Assembly: GCA_002707205.1 (NCBI GenBank)
Contig: PAMH01000032.1
Coordinates: 15,370 to 60,859, forward strand
From: Legionellales bacterium
Lineage (GTDB): Bacteria > Pseudomonadota > Gammaproteobacteria > UBA1113
Reading direction: 5' to 3'
Length of the DNA stretch: 45,490 bases
The first letter of the stretch is position 1. Each line of letters starts with the position of its first letter. Shown piece after piece: positions 25,105 through 34,514 of the stretch. Made by a program: the position numbers and the translations under genes. Below the pieces are notes generated by a model that had not been told where the DNA came from, ran no database searches, and worked only from the letters and a program-made list of their open reading frames with translations.

Positions 25105-26624
25105 GATTGACTCCCAAAATCAAAATTAATACCTTGGGCAAGTGGTAGTTCATGCCCCCAATTAACTGTTGCAGTTTGTCTACGCATATAATTCTTCCAC
25201 GCATCAGAACCTGACTCGCGTCCACCGCCTGTGTCTTTTTCACCACCAAAAGCACCTCCAATCTCAGCACCTGAGGTACCGATGTTAACATTAGCGAGTC
25301 CACAATCACTGCCTGAAGCTGATAGAAATAATTCAGCATGGCAGTAATCTTGCGTAAAAATAGCAGAAGCAAGCCCATGTGCTGATTGATTTTGTAACGC
25401 AATGGCTTCTTTAATAGTCTTAAATTTCATTAAATAGGTTATAGGAACAAATGACTCACGTTGTACAACAGGACATTCGTTGCTTAATTCAACTAAGGTT
25501 GGTTTCACAAAATAACCCGTTTGCAATAATGCCTCACCCCCAACCAGAATTTTTCCATGGTGCATTTTAATTTCATCTAAGGTCTCCTTATACAGTTGTA
25601 CTGCTGACTGATCAATCAAAGGCCCCATTAAGGTTTCTGCCATCAGAGGATTTCCGATACGAATGTCTTGATAGGCTTGTTGTAATTGTTCAATAAGCGC
25701 ATCATAAACTTTTTCATGAATGAAAACACGACGTGTTGAAGTGCAACGCTGACCTGCAGTACCAATTGCACCAAAAACAATAGCTGGTACAGCAAGTTTT
25801 AAATCTGCAGAAGCATCAACAATAACCGCGTTATTTCCCCCTAACTCAAGAATACTACGTCCTAACCGTTTAGCAATGCTTTCACCAACCATACGTCCCA
25901 CCGCAGTTGAACCGGTAAAAGAAATTAGCGGAATACGCTTATCATGTAAAATTTTATCGCGTATCGCTTTCTCAGGAATATAATAAGAAAAAACACCGGC
26001 ATAACCATGTTTTTGCATCACTTGCATACAAATTTGATGTACTGCGATTGCACATAACGGAGTCTTGTGTGAAGGCTTCCAAATAACCGTATTACCACAA
26101 ACCGCAGCAATAAACGCATTCCATGCCCAAACAGCCACAGGAAAATTAAAAGCTGAAATCACACCAACCACCCCTAAGGGATGCCATTGCTCTTGTAGAC
26201 GATGATTTTTACGCTCAGATGGCATAGTTTTACCATAAAGCATACGTGATAGCCCCACGGCATAATCAGCGATATCGATCATTTCTTGTACTTCGCCATC
26301 TCCTTCGACTTTTGTTTTTCCCATTTCCATTGCAACCAAAGTTCCCAATGCTGCTTTGTGTTGTCGTAATGCATTAGCTATATTACGAATCATTTCCCCT
26401 CTTTTAGGCGCAGGGACATTACGCCAAGCAAAAAAGGTTTGTTCCGCATTCTTGACTATTGTTTCATACGCAGTTTCGTTGGCATAGGCAACCTGAGCAA
26501 TTACTTGCGTGTTACTCGGATTGATAGAAGATAGATATTTTGTATTATTATCTTGAAAATAGTGCACGCCTGACGCAGCACCTGCATTTATCGCTTTTAT
26601 GCCCAGCATTTCTAATACGCTCAT
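25101..26624 (-). CDS. amaB: aldehyde dehydrogenase, ALDH7/AmaB type (alpha-aminoadipic semialdehyde dehydrogenase)
   Basis: A 507-residue NAD-dependent aldehyde dehydrogenase, most likely oxidising 2-aminoadipate 6-semialdehyde in lysine breakdown. Diagnostic features are the SAFNFPVAVWAWN segment, ELGGNNAVIV with the catalytic Glu, GTAGQRCTSTRR with the catalytic Cys, and the ALDH7-specific NIGTSGAEIGGAFGGEKDTG plus GRESGSDAWKNYMRRQT. The upstream gene encodes a saccharopine-dehydrogenase-family enzyme whose stop overlaps this ATG by one base, which supports the pathway. sodC follows by a 4-nt overlap. The precise substrate is inferred. Confidence 0.9.
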   Translation of the reverse strand: MSVLEMLGIKAINAGAASGVHYFQDNNTKYLSSINPSNTQVIAQVAYANETAYETIVKNAEQTFFAWRNVPAPKRGEMIRNIANALRQHKAALGTLVAMEMGKTKVEGDGEVQEMIDIADYAVGLSRMLYGKTMPSERKNHRLQEQWHPLGVVGVISAFNFPVAVWAWNAFIAAVCGNTVIWKPSHKTPLCAIAVHQICMQVMQKHGYAGVFSYYIPEKAIRDKILHDKRIPLISFTGSTAVGRMVGESIAKRLGRSILELGGNNAVIVDASADLKLAVPAIVFGAIGTAGQRCTSTRRVFIHEKVYDALIEQLQQAYQDIRIGNPLMAETLMGPLIDQSAVQLYKETLDEIKMHHGKILVGGEALLQTGYFVKPTLVELSNECPVVQRESFVPITYLMKFKTIKEAIALQNQSAHGLASAIFTQDYCHAELFLSASGSDCGLANVNIGTSGAEIGGAFGGEKDTGGGRESGSDAWKNYMRRQTATVNWGHELPLAQGINFDFGSQS

Positions 26625-27715
26625 TACGCCTCCTGAAATATTTTACCAAAGCGATTCTGAATAAATGTTTCAAAGTGGATATTCTCCTGACACTGATAAC
26701 CCTGATAACTTTTTTCATCCGCTAAAATAATATCAATGACCGCGGCAACACTTGAGGCCGTGGTAACTTGCATTGCTGACCAATCATATCCATAAAAACA
26801 GCAAGGATAGATTTTGTTCACATAATTCGATTCGATCAACTTGCCTTGTTTGTAACCGGTGATTGAGACATAGATAATGACCACATCTTGATATGTTTTA
26901 GGTATTGCCCGCTCTAAAATAATTTTTAGTGTTTCACGATCTTGAGTTAACAATAAATCATTCATCAAAAACTTAATTTTTTCACAGTGGCCTGGGTAAC
27001 GAATCGTTTTATAAGACATGGTTTCAACTTTTCCGTTAAAAATATCGGCTAAGTTACCTATACCTCCTGAAGTATAAAAAGCCTCATAACTGGTACCATC
27101 AATTTTAATGCTTTCTAGCCCTTCAAGTGAAGGCACGATAAACGGCGCACTATTTTTAATGATTTCACTCGCATTGGCATATTCATTAATCAAACCATCG
27201 GTTGACCAAGTTAATGCATATTGCAATGCATTATTTGAGTTGATGGGCAATGCGCCAACACGTAATTTTATGGCTTTTAATTCATCAAATTGCTGACTTA
27301 AATGTTTAGCTACTAAACCAATAAACCCTGGCGCTAAGCCACAACGCGGCATAAAAACAGTTTGACTATCTTTAGCTAGCTGCACAATATATTTTGCGGT
27401 AGCCACATCTTCGGTTAAATCAAAATAATGCCACTGAAATGCTTGCGCATAATCAGCAAGCTGCTTATTACAAAAGTAAGGCAAGCAAGAGACAATAGCA
27501 ACTGCATTTAACTTTTCAAATTGCGTCTGAACTTGTTGCTTATCGCTCAAATCTAACACTAAACAAGTTATATTGGCTTTGTTTTTGATTCGCTGACTGT
27601 CTGCCTGACTAAAATCTTTATCGATTAAGGTTACACAATAGTCCTGCGTATTTGCTAGATGTAGCGCAATTAAACAACCAATTTTACCTGCTCCAGCAAC
27701 AATAATATGCTTCAT
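26624..27715 (-). CDS. saccharopine dehydrogenase-family protein (possible lysine 6-dehydrogenase)
   Basis: A 363-residue NAD(P)-dependent oxidoreductase. The Rossmann motif GAGKIGCLIALHLA is near residues 7-20, followed by the saccharopine-dehydrogenase signature MPRCGLAPGFIGLVAKHL (about 134-151). The C-terminal half matches saccharopine reductases and L-lysine 6-dehydrogenases; either would make aminoadipate semialdehyde, the substrate of the coupled ALDH7 gene. No lysine-ketoglutarate reductase is adjacent, which slightly favours a lysine dehydrogenase. ATG at 27715 is chosen over the longer ORF because GGGGTG precedes it and the glycine motif follows at once. Confidence 0.85.
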   Translation of the reverse strand: MKHIIVAGAGKIGCLIALHLANTQDYCVTLIDKDFSQADSQRIKNKANITCLVLDLSDKQQVQTQFEKLNAVAIVSCLPYFCNKQLADYAQAFQWHYFDLTEDVATAKYIVQLAKDSQTVFMPRCGLAPGFIGLVAKHLSQQFDELKAIKLRVGALPINSNNALQYALTWSTDGLINEYANASEIIKNSAPFIVPSLEGLESIKIDGTSYEAFYTSGGIGNLADIFNGKVETMSYKTIRYPGHCEKIKFLMNDLLLTQDRETLKIILERAIPKTYQDVVIIYVSITGYKQGKLIESNYVNKIYPCCFYGYDWSAMQVTTASSVAAVIDIILADEKSYQGYQCQENIHFETFIQNRFGKIFQEA

Positions 27716-27833
27716 TTTCACCCCACATAACCATAACATTACTAAAGTTTATATCCAAATCATGCTAACGTGCGAAATTTTAATCAATTATTTTTTATTC
27801 ACGAAAATTATAAGTAGACTTATTTATAGCCTA

Positions 27834-28673
27834 TTAAAAAATACTGTTAAGCATTATTGCTAATCGATAGCCTGCCAAAGTCAATCGCTGCTGACAAATC
27901 AATTGCCCTTGTTGCTGATAAGCACGTGTTAAAGGTCGATTATACTGAGCTGTATATACAAAATCTTTAGCAATGGTATGACTCTCTTTGGCCCACTGCA
28001 TAGGCGAGGTTATTTGTAATGCCTGCCCAAAATAAGCCTTAGGATATTTATTCTGTAGTTGATTAGCCAGCTGAATAATCGCTTTAGCACTTTGATACTT
28101 TCGATTACTTAGGGTAAAGCAGCGATCCCACATAGCATGCAAATTTTTAGCATCGCGATTTTTAATTAAAAATAAATTACCACCGCGATCACCATATTTA
28201 AATCGTTTACTATATAAATTTGCCGCATGCAATGGTTGATGCACATCACCTACAAAATGAATTAAAAAGCGTAAAAATAAAGATTTCTCAAAATTATTGC
28301 TCGCATGACTGCTTAAAATTGATTGTGCATTAATAATTGCCCACACAACATTAATTTTTGCATAATACTGACGATGTTTACCCTTTTGATTAATTGGTAA
28401 GTTAATGTAATGCCATGTATTGAATGTTTTAATATCTCGCTGCATTAAACTATCTGCCCATATTGCTGAATCAATAAAGCTAGCTTGTTTAGAGTAATAA
28501 GTCGAAATAATTTGTGTGAGTTGATTAACTTGCTGCTGAGCTGCTGGTGTTAAATTATCATAAGCAATTTGTGCAACGACTTTATGTCCAACCTGATTCC
28601 AAGCATAGATAATTGGAGAAATAAAAAATAAACTAATCGTCACAAGTAAGCAATGACATTTATTTAACAGCAT
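27834..28673 (-). CDS. S1/P1-family zinc nuclease, exported
   Basis: A trinuclear-zinc nuclease cutting single-stranded DNA/RNA, 279 residues. A signal peptide ends at about ...ISPIIYA, leaving Trp as residue 1 of the mature protein, as the mechanism requires (WNQVGHKVVAQIA). Other ligands are in WADS, NTWHYINLP, IHFVGDVHQPLHAA and NLHAMWD, with GDRGGN between. It probably acts in the periplasm or outside the cell in nucleotide scavenging. ATG at 28673 is chosen because AGAGG lies 9 nt upstream; it overlaps the S58 peptidase gene by 14 nt. Confidence 0.94.
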   Translation of the reverse strand: MLLNKCHCLLVTISLFFISPIIYAWNQVGHKVVAQIAYDNLTPAAQQQVNQLTQIISTYYSKQASFIDSAIWADSLMQRDIKTFNTWHYINLPINQKGKHRQYYAKINVVWAIINAQSILSSHASNNFEKSLFLRFLIHFVGDVHQPLHAANLYSKRFKYGDRGGNLFLIKNRDAKNLHAMWDRCFTLSNRKYQSAKAIIQLANQLQNKYPKAYFGQALQITSPMQWAKESHTIAKDFVYTAQYNRPLTRAYQQQGQLICQQRLTLAGYRLAIMLNSIF

Positions 28674-29544
28674 TAATAATCGCCTCTTGTACCAAGCTTG
28701 CAGCAATCACACTCACTTCAGTTTCATCTGCTTGTTGTTCTCCAGTTGCTGCTGCAAAGACAATATCACCATCAAATAACGTAAAACAAGGAGAAATAGC
28801 TCTTGCCATACCCGTAGCCGCAACTTTAGCGATACGAGATAAAGTGCTTTTATCAAATGTAGCATTACTAATCACAGTCACTAACGTTGTATTAGTTTGT
28901 AAATCGGTTTGTATTTGCTGGCCCTGCAAAATTGCTTCTGTCATACTCACAAGTTCTCCCGCGGTATTCCTAGCTCCAGCAATCACTTGACCTTGCGGAT
29001 TTAAAATTTCACCAACCGCATTAACTGCTGCGCAAGCCAAAACTTCTAAACCTTCATGTTGATAAGTGGCAACACCCCATCCACCACGACTCGGCAAATA
29101 TTGAGGAAAAAGTTTACCCACTGTTGCTGCAGTACCTGCTCCCAATGCGCCTGATTCAAAATTATTCTTTTGTGCATTAACACAAGCTTGAAATCCCATT
29201 GATGCATCAGGCGATTCATTTGAACTTGCTGAAAAATCATATAATGCAGCCGCTGGCACAATGGGAACAGCACCATGAGCTGTTGGAAAACCTTTACCTT
29301 GTTGTTTTAACCATTGCATGACACCATCTGCTGCTGCAAGCCCAAATGCACTCCCTCCAGATAGACTAATCGCATTAATATGTGGCATAAAACTATCAGG
29401 TGACAACAAAGCGATATCTCGAGTAGCTGGCGCACTTCCCACAACAAACTTTGCACAAGATGTCATTGCATCAAATAAAATAACACTAGTTCCTGTTTGT
29501 TTTTCAGTATCCGTTACATGGCCAATTTTTACTGTCTCTAACAT
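28660..29544 (-). CDS. P1/S58-family peptidase (DmpA/NylC-like)
   Basis: A 294-residue N-terminal-nucleophile-fold hydrolase. The family motifs GHVTDTEKQTGTSVI, ISLSGGSAFGLAAADGVM and GALGAGTAATVGK are present. By analogy with NylC, self-cleavage is expected between Asn218 and Thr219 in TNTTLVTV, with Thr as nucleophile. Relatives are aminopeptidases or amide hydrolases, so the substrate here is open. There is no signal peptide, so it is cytoplasmic. GGAG lies 5 nt before the ATG. It is coupled to an exported nuclease, an unexplained pairing. Confidence 0.88.
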   Translation of the reverse strand: MLETVKIGHVTDTEKQTGTSVILFDAMTSCAKFVVGSAPATRDIALLSPDSFMPHINAISLSGGSAFGLAAADGVMQWLKQQGKGFPTAHGAVPIVPAAALYDFSASSNESPDASMGFQACVNAQKNNFESGALGAGTAATVGKLFPQYLPSRGGWGVATYQHEGLEVLACAAVNAVGEILNPQGQVIAGARNTAGELVSMTEAILQGQQIQTDLQTNTTLVTVISNATFDKSTLSRIAKVAATGMARAISPCFTLFDGDIVFAAATGEQQADETEVSVIAASLVQEAIINAVK

Positions 29545-29732
29545 AAATGCTCCAAATATCTATAATATGAGGTGTAGAAATTAGACAAACATGCTGCGTT
29601 AATGGCACACTGCCCAACATACTTATACTTATCTTTGATTAAATATTCTACGCAAGTTCTAAAAAGTTTAGCACGTTTTGCTTATTTACTGTGCCTAAAG
29701 ACAAAGATATAAAAATTTGGCACAATAAGACA

Positions 29733-31499
29733 ATGCGTAAATATTTAGTTATTTTCACCGGATTTATTTGTTGTTGTGTAGCAAATATTAGCTATGCAAA
29801 GAATGTGTTGTTATATGAAGTCAACGGCATCGATGACCCATTGAAAAAAAACGCCATTTCTTGGTTGCAAGTTGAACAAAAACATCTTGGCGAACCATTA
29901 ACTGCTAATAAAATTAACAAACTCTACCAATCCGGTAAAACATCAATTAAGGGCGCACTCAGTCCTTATGGTTATTTTGAGCCCACTATAACAGCAAATT
30001 TAAAGCGTATAAACCAACATAAATGGCTTGCAAGTTATCATGTCAAATTAGGTGCGCCTGTAAAGTTGCAGCATGTTAAGATACTAATTACCGGTGCTGG
30101 TGCAAAATTAAAAGTCTTTCAAAATTTCAAAAAAAATTTCCCGCTTAAATCTGGACAAGTTCTTAATACTGAAATTTACGATGCACAAAAAAAACGACTA
30201 AATACTATTGCTACTAACAAAGGCTTTTTACGTGGTAAATTTACGGTGAGTCAAATTCAAGTAAACTTGAAAAAACATCTTGCAAGTATCGTTTTAAAAT
30301 ATGATACGGGGCCACAGTTTTATTTTGGTAAAGTAACCTTCAGTGAAAATCCCATGGATAATGATTTTCTACAACGCTATGTTCAATTTAAACCTGGTGA
30401 TAAGTATTCTCCAGATCAATTGATGCAATTACAACAAGATTTAAGCGGCACGAAATATTTTTCCAGTGTTGCTGTTGAACCTGAAACCCATGATACAAAT
30501 AATAAAAATGTACCAATTGTGGTGACGCTTACACCTGGAAAATCATCAATTTATAATCTAGGTATTGGTTATGGTACAGATACCGGCGCGCGTGCAACAA
30601 TAGGTTATGATAGAAATCGAATAACACCAACAGGGCAATATTTCACAAGTTATTTGCAAGCATCTCAGGTACAAAGCTCACTAGAGGCAAAATATAATAT
30701 CCCTGGACAAAACCCAACTTATCAAAACTATTTTATTGGTGCGAGTGCACTTGAGCAATCGCCCAATACTAGTCAAGGCTATACACAAAAACTTACAGTT
30801 GGTAAAACTGATCGCTGGTATGGTTGGCAATCAACTATTTCTTTAAGTCAACAATGGGATCAGTATGACTTACGTGGTGGCCCTCGAGAACACACATCTT
30901 TACTTTTGCCTAGTCTAACTTTATTAAAAACAGATGCAGATGATCCTATTTTTCCTAGAAATGGTTACAATATAACTTTTAATGTTTTAGGGGCAAATAA
31001 AGCGTTACTTTCTAGTAGCAGTTTTCTACAAACTGAAATTTCAGGTAAATATATTTTCAGCCCTACCAAAAGAACTCGTGTTGTTACCAGAGCTAATCTT
31101 GGCGTGACAGCAACCGATGACATCGAAAAAGTTCCTTTGTCTTTACAGTTTTTTGCTGGCGGTGCTGACAGTATTCGTGGTTATGATTATCAAGAATTAG
31201 GACCTGGTAAATATCTAGCTGTCGGTAGTCTAGAATTTCAATATGAAGTCATCGACAAATGGTATGCAGCGGTATTTACTGATGCAGGTAATGCTGTAAA
31301 TAGTTTTTCAAATCCTGAAGATAATCTTGTTGGAAGAAAGCAGCCTGACATTGATCTAAAAGATACTTTAAAATACAGTGCTGGTGTTGGTATTGTCTGG
31401 GCATCGCCTGTTGGTCCAATGGAAGTTACCGTAGCTCAACCCCTTTCTGACCCAGATAAAAAGCCAAGACTACAATTTACCATGGGGGCAAACCTATGA
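29733..31499 (+). CDS. tamA: translocation and assembly module subunit TamA
   Basis: An Omp85-superfamily outer-membrane protein; 588 residues from ATG at 29733. A signal peptide ends near residue 22 (VANISYA). POTRA domains fill about residues 25-255 (YEVNGIDDPLKKNAISWL is the TamA-type first POTRA). The C-terminal 16-strand barrel has the expected IRGYDY motif (GADSIRGYDYQELG) and ends with a Leu in TMGANL. An upstream in-frame GTG would add 14 residues before the signal peptide and is not favoured. It overlaps tamB by 4 nt. Confidence 0.93.
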   Translation: MRKYLVIFTGFICCCVANISYAKNVLLYEVNGIDDPLKKNAISWLQVEQKHLGEPLTANKINKLYQSGKTSIKGALSPYGYFEPTITANLKRINQHKWLASYHVKLGAPVKLQHVKILITGAGAKLKVFQNFKKNFPLKSGQVLNTEIYDAQKKRLNTIATNKGFLRGKFTVSQIQVNLKKHLASIVLKYDTGPQFYFGKVTFSENPMDNDFLQRYVQFKPGDKYSPDQLMQLQQDLSGTKYFSSVAVEPETHDTNNKNVPIVVTLTPGKSSIYNLGIGYGTDTGARATIGYDRNRITPTGQYFTSYLQASQVQSSLEAKYNIPGQNPTYQNYFIGASALEQSPNTSQGYTQKLTVGKTDRWYGWQSTISLSQQWDQYDLRGGPREHTSLLLPSLTLLKTDADDPIFPRNGYNITFNVLGANKALLSSSSFLQTEISGKYIFSPTKRTRVVTRANLGVTATDDIEKVPLSLQFFAGGADSIRGYDYQELGPGKYLAVGSLEFQYEVIDKWYAAVFTDAGNAVNSFSNPEDNLVGRKQPDIDLKDTLKYSAGVGIVWASPVGPMEVTVAQPLSDPDKKPRLQFTMGANL

Positions 31500-34321
31500 T
31501 AAAAAAAACACTTAAAATATTACTTATCACATTAATTATTTTTATGTCGTTTATATACTTTTTGTTGGATACAAAACATGGGCTAAAAGTTGGTATCGCA
31601 CTTGCTGAAAAAGTTATACCTGGCAAGCTCAACATACAATCTTATGCTGGCCAATTAGGCAATACTTTCGTACTAAAAAACATTACTTATCAAATAGAAT
31701 CAACAACTATTCATGCAAAACAAATACGACTCATATGGCACTGGTGGCGCTTCGTATCAGAATCAAAAACACCCCTAGCATTAAACCTTAAACATTTACA
31801 AATTAAGCTACCAGAACAAAAAAAAATAATACTCTCTAATATTGCAGTCAATGGTGATTTTAGCTTGACTGAACAAAGCCATCTGTTGCTACTCATTAAA
31901 AATACACAATTTATTGCATCCCCAACACTGACCATTCACACACCACAAATTAATGCTTTAATCACGGGCAACTATAATAATTATCAACTTAAAACACAAT
32001 TTACAACCACAGCGGCAAACTTGCCTTTAACACAATGGAACATTCAAACTAAAGGTAGCTTAAACGGTTTAAATCGTATTCATCTTTTAGCAAAATTGCT
32101 CAATGGCACATTAACATTAACGGGTCAGTTTTTTTGGTCACCAAGCATAAATTGGCAGATGAATATTGTTGGTAAAAACCTACAACCCAGTGAAACATGG
32201 CAGAATATTCCCGGCAAGATAAATCTGCAGCTAAGTAGCAAAGGAAAATTTATTGATCTAAAACCTCATATAACATTTAATATTGATGATATTTCTGGCA
32301 CATTAATGAAACATCCCATCGTTGCACAAGGCCAAATAAATTACCAACCTGGTAAACTTGTCGTTAAAAAGCTCTCTTTTATCAGTGATGAAAATCAAAT
32401 TCACGCCAATGGTTATATTGCAAAAACAGCGAATCTAAAAATACATGCAAATTTACCTAAACTAGGACAATTACTGCCGGATTTATCAGGACAAGCTGAG
32501 CTAGATGCTAAAATTACAGGCTCAGGTAACAACCCTTTGATAAAAGCAGATGCGTTTGTAAATCAGATTAAAATAAATAATTTATCTATAGATAATATTA
32601 AACTCCAAATCAATGGACAAGCACTTCCACCTAAGCCATTGGAGCTTATACTGTCTGCAAATAATATTGAAAATCAAGGCCAAGTTATCAAAAAAATTGA
32701 AACAACAATTTTAAGAACCAAACAAGTTTTTAATTTTCATTCTTTCATGAATGCAGATAAAATAAAATTTGAATTAAAGGCACAAGCATATAAAAATAAT
32801 AAGCAATCACAAATAGGTAAAATCAATCAATTAAATTTACAATATGAAAATAAAAAAGTATTATTTTTAAAAAGCCCTATTCAGTTTGTACGCGACACCG
32901 ATAGTATCACGGTAAAACCAAATTGCATTTATTCGCCTTATGGGCATACCTGTATTCAAGAGTTACACTTAAAAAAAGATAATGAAGATTTAGCGGGGAA
33001 AATAAAATTAAGCGCCAATGACTTCAGTTATTTAAATACTTTATTCCCACAAATTGAAAAAGCCAAAGGATTATTAAATGTCAATCTCCAAATTTCTGGT
33101 ACAACAGAAAAGCCAATTATTACAGGTACAAGTATATTTTCAGGTGCATTAAATATTCCATATCTTAAAATTAATCTCAATCCAATCAAAATTAATATTG
33201 AAGGCAAAAATAATGGAGAGTTAGATTATGATGCAAGTATCACTTCAAAAACTGCGCTAAAAATAAATGGCACAACCAATTTAGATGATGCATTTAAAAC
33301 AAAACTGACAATTAATGGAAATAACTTTCAGATTGTTAACAATGCTGAAGCTAATATATTAGCCTCTCCTGATCTTACGGTAAACTATGATGGTGATAGC
33401 CTTAATGTGACTGGCATTCTTGATATCCCCTATGCAAAAATCACTCCGATTGATTTTACCTCCACAACAACCTTATCTAATGACGTTGTATTTGTTGGTG
33501 AGGAAGAAAAAAAACCATTAAATTTAACTGCTAAAATTGATGTTAACCTCGGTAAAAAAGTCACCTTTGATTATGCGGGTCTTAAAGCAAAGCTTGGTGG
33601 TGATATGACTATATTTGAAAATCCCGGCGGTGATACTACAGCAACAGGCATGCTTACTGTTGAAAAAGGACAATATAAAGCTTACGGACAAGATCTTAGC
33701 ATCAGACAAGGAAAAATTATTTATACGGGCGGCTCAATAACAAATCCAGGCTTAAATATTGAAGCAACAAGACAAATTAATGTAATCAATACGGCAAGCA
33801 GTGATAACTCGAGTACATCAACTGCAAGTTATAGCGCGGATAAACAAGTTGTGGGCATCAGAATCCAAGGTTCCGCAGAGGCGCCTCAACTAGTTTTATT
33901 TTCAGAGCCCTCAGGACTCAGTCAGTCAGATATTCTCTCATATTTAGTTTTAGGTAAAGCATCGGGGAGCGCCGCCTCAGCAGATGCGGGTACATTAGTT
34001 AGCGCACTTTCTTATTTAAATATTGGCGACCATGCTGAAAGCAGTATTAAAAATCAACTTGATAATGCTTTAGGTATTGATATTGGCTTAAATTCGGAAG
34101 AACAATATGATGCCGAAGATGGTGATGTTGTTAATAATACATCGGTAAGCCTTGGTAAATCTATTTCATCAAAGCTATCTTTAAATTATAGCATTGGAAT
34201 TGTTGTGCCTATTAATATCTTAACAATTACTTATAAGTTGACCGAAAATATTAGCCTTAAATCCAACGCAAGTAGTCAAGGCACAGGTGTTGATATTTTC
34301 TACCACTATAGCAAAGATTAA
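31496..34321 (+). CDS. tamB: translocation and assembly module subunit TamB
   Basis: A 941-residue inner-membrane-anchored periplasmic protein that bridges to TamA and takes part in outer-membrane protein insertion and phospholipid transport. One N-terminal TM helix (about 8-24) is followed by a long beta-rich region and the conserved TamB C-terminal domain (about 600-941), including DLSIRQGKIIYTGGSITNPG, QGSAEAPQLVLFSEPSGLS and DILSYLVLGK. Shorter than E. coli TamB (1259), as in many other proteobacteria. ATGA overlap with tamA indicates one transcript. Confidence 0.94.
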   Translation: MIKKTLKILLITLIIFMSFIYFLLDTKHGLKVGIALAEKVIPGKLNIQSYAGQLGNTFVLKNITYQIESTTIHAKQIRLIWHWWRFVSESKTPLALNLKHLQIKLPEQKKIILSNIAVNGDFSLTEQSHLLLLIKNTQFIASPTLTIHTPQINALITGNYNNYQLKTQFTTTAANLPLTQWNIQTKGSLNGLNRIHLLAKLLNGTLTLTGQFFWSPSINWQMNIVGKNLQPSETWQNIPGKINLQLSSKGKFIDLKPHITFNIDDISGTLMKHPIVAQGQINYQPGKLVVKKLSFISDENQIHANGYIAKTANLKIHANLPKLGQLLPDLSGQAELDAKITGSGNNPLIKADAFVNQIKINNLSIDNIKLQINGQALPPKPLELILSANNIENQGQVIKKIETTILRTKQVFNFHSFMNADKIKFELKAQAYKNNKQSQIGKINQLNLQYENKKVLFLKSPIQFVRDTDSITVKPNCIYSPYGHTCIQELHLKKDNEDLAGKIKLSANDFSYLNTLFPQIEKAKGLLNVNLQISGTTEKPIITGTSIFSGALNIPYLKINLNPIKINIEGKNNGELDYDASITSKTALKINGTTNLDDAFKTKLTINGNNFQIVNNAEANILASPDLTVNYDGDSLNVTGILDIPYAKITPIDFTSTTTLSNDVVFVGEEEKKPLNLTAKIDVNLGKKVTFDYAGLKAKLGGDMTIFENPGGDTTATGMLTVEKGQYKAYGQDLSIRQGKIIYTGGSITNPGLNIEATRQINVINTASSDNSSTSTASYSADKQVVGIRIQGSAEAPQLVLFSEPSGLSQSDILSYLVLGKASGSAASADAGTLVSALSYLNIGDHAESSIKNQLDNALGIDIGLNSEEQYDAEDGDVVNNTSVSLGKSISSKLSLNYSIGIVVPINILTITYKLTENISLKSNASSQGTGVDIFYHYSKD

Positions 34322-34345
34322 AAAATGAAAGACAATGCTTAAATA

Positions 34346-34390
34346 CGCCCACATAATAGCTAATAGTGGGCGCAGAAATTTTCTTTTTAC
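34346..34390 (+). terminator. intrinsic terminator of tamAB
   Basis: CGCCCAC and GTGGGCG form a 7-bp GC-rich stem with a 13-base loop, 25 nt after the tamB stop, followed by a T-rich stretch (TTTTCTTTTT) 6 nt later. The gap before the T-run makes it less than ideal. Confidence 0.5.
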
Positions 34391-34514
34391 CACGACTTAA
34401 AACATAAATAATTTTAATAGCTATGAATATTATATGATTCTTTCAAGTATGTTTTCTTAGAAAGCGCTGTAACTATTGTCAACAATATCCTATTTTATAA
34501 CTTAGTTATGTTAC

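Noticed and set aside
25079-25402. A 107-codon minus-strand ORF across the ALDH/sodC junction
   Set aside because: It is an alternative frame of the aldehyde dehydrogenase gene, whose own frame is fully conserved there.
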